Source of the DNA: an uncultured Lachnospiraceae bacterium
Lineage (GTDB): Bacteria > Bacillota > Clostridia > Lachnospirales > Lachnospiraceae
NCBI GenBank assembly: GCA_905235415.1
Contig: CAJOKX010000020.1
Span: 1-32,274 of the forward strand
DNA: 32,274 bases
Direction of reading: 5' to 3'
Within the stretch, counting starts at the first letter, position 1, and each line of letters begins with the position of its first letter. The position numbers and the translations under genes are program-made. A model generated the notes under the pieces. It searched no databases and was not told the DNA's origin. It saw only the letters and a program-made list of their open reading frames with translations. Positions 31,683 to 32,274 of this stretch are shown here, in pieces.

Positions 31683-32274
31683 ATGGAAAAGCAGGATATC
31701 CGCCGTCTGGCAGCGGCAAGAAAAAAAGAATTCTCAGAAACAGACCTGGAGGAAAAGAGCGAAAAGATCTGTTCCATCATCCGGAGGCTGCCGGTATATC
31801 GGGAGGCGCGGATAGTCTTTGCCTATATGGACCTTCCCGGCGAGGTCCGGATGAGACGGTTCATTGAGAAGTGCTGGGAACAGGGAAAGACCGTCGCGGT
31901 CCCGAAGATCATGGATCCCGAGAAACCGGGAGGATCCTACCCGGAGAGCGGCATCGTGAGAAGGATGCGGTTCTATCAGATTAACACCTTTGATCAGCTC
32001 GAGGAAGGCGTGATGCGCATCATGGAGCCGGTCCCGGAAAAGTGCCGGTGCCTGGACCGTGAAGAGACCTCCCTGGTGATCGTTCCCGGCGTTGCGTTTG
32101 ATCTTGAACACCGCCGCATCGGGTACGGCGGCGGTTATTATGACCGGTATCTGGCGCAGCATCCCTATCACCACACAGTCGCGGCGGCATACCGCTGCCA
32201 GGTCTTTGACAGAGTGCCGTTTGAGAAACAGGATATATGTCCGCAGCTCCTGGTGACAGAAGAAGGATTGTTGT
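31683..32274 (+). CDS. 5-formyltetrahydrofolate cyclo-ligase, C-terminus cut by window edge
   Basis: The frame opens at ATG 31683 and runs off the window after 197 residues, close to full length for the family. The enzyme converts 5-formyl-THF to 5,10-methenyl-THF using ATP. The signature VIVPGVAFDLEHRRIGYGGG followed by YYDRYL is clear, and the N-terminus (DIRRLAAARKKEFSETDLEE, then VYREARIVFAYMDLPGEV) is typical. No ribosome site precedes ATG because the 26-bp repeats reach to its first base, so translation may be weak or coupled. The final residues visible are QLLVTEEGLL. Confidence 0.93.
   Translation, partial: MEKQDIRRLAAARKKEFSETDLEEKSEKICSIIRRLPVYREARIVFAYMDLPGEVRMRRFIEKCWEQGKTVAVPKIMDPEKPGGSYPESGIVRRMRFYQINTFDQLEEGVMRIMEPVPEKCRCLDREETSLVIVPGVAFDLEHRRIGYGGGYYDRYLAQHPYHHTVAAAYRCQVFDRVPFEKQDICPQLLVTEEGLL

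Noticed and set aside
1-32274. Mobile element, prophage or defence island
   Set aside because: No integrase, transposase, restriction, toxin-antitoxin or phage structural gene was recognised, and codon use looks even throughout.

Overview
The window is ordinary chromosomal DNA of a Gram-positive anaerobe, most likely a GC-rich Lachnospiraceae-type Clostridia. I infer this from the gene content: MATE pump, TPP riboswitch with terminator, CIRCE-controlled heat-shock genes, C69 dipeptidase, NatA/NatB-type exporter and a RhaB-like kinase operon. Typical AGGAGG ribosome sites, TTGACA/TATAAT promoters and frequent GTG/TTG starts also fit. I see no rRNA, tRNA, integrase, transposase, phage gene or CRISPR array.

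Layout. 1-1.7 kb: the end of an unidentified gene, a structured repeat and a MATE transporter. 1.8-4.3 kb: a divergent unit of an XRE regulator facing a small Ser/Thr-kinase-like protein, which overlaps a zinc-ribbon/one-TM protein with a large outer domain. This is the least described system here. 4.4-7.5 kb: a TPP-riboswitch operon for a thiamine or HMP-type transporter, whose binding-protein gene carries a frameshift. 7.5-9.5 kb: divergent glycerate kinase and phosphoglycolate phosphatase. 9.6-13.0 kb: a polar amino-acid ABC transporter with a palindrome over its promoter. 13.0-15.1 kb: TruA with an unusual insertion and an acidic secreted protein. 15.3-16.9 kb: an HrcA/CIRCE-type Hsp20 and shortened DnaJ unit, then a PPC-domain protein. 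17.5-21.7 kb: an ABC exporter with two permeases and a YfcE-type phosphoesterase. 22.0-29.9 kb: a complete sugar operon (binding protein, ATPase, two permeases, FGGY kinase, class II aldolase, DeoR regulator) without an isomerase. 30.0-32.3 kb: a C69 dipeptidase and the start of 5-formyltetrahydrofolate cyclo-ligase.

Two patterns run across the window. A roughly 60-bp GC-rich repeat that can fold into a conserved hairpin occurs three times just after gene ends (185, 9477, 21733). Short tandem duplications, each a different sequence, sit immediately after four stop codons (4332, 26683, 29770, 31580). Three solute-binding proteins were inspected: two lack a lipobox cysteine and the third has only an ambiguous one, which is unusual for a monoderm. 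Single-nucleotide coordinates were counted by hand and should be good to about one base.
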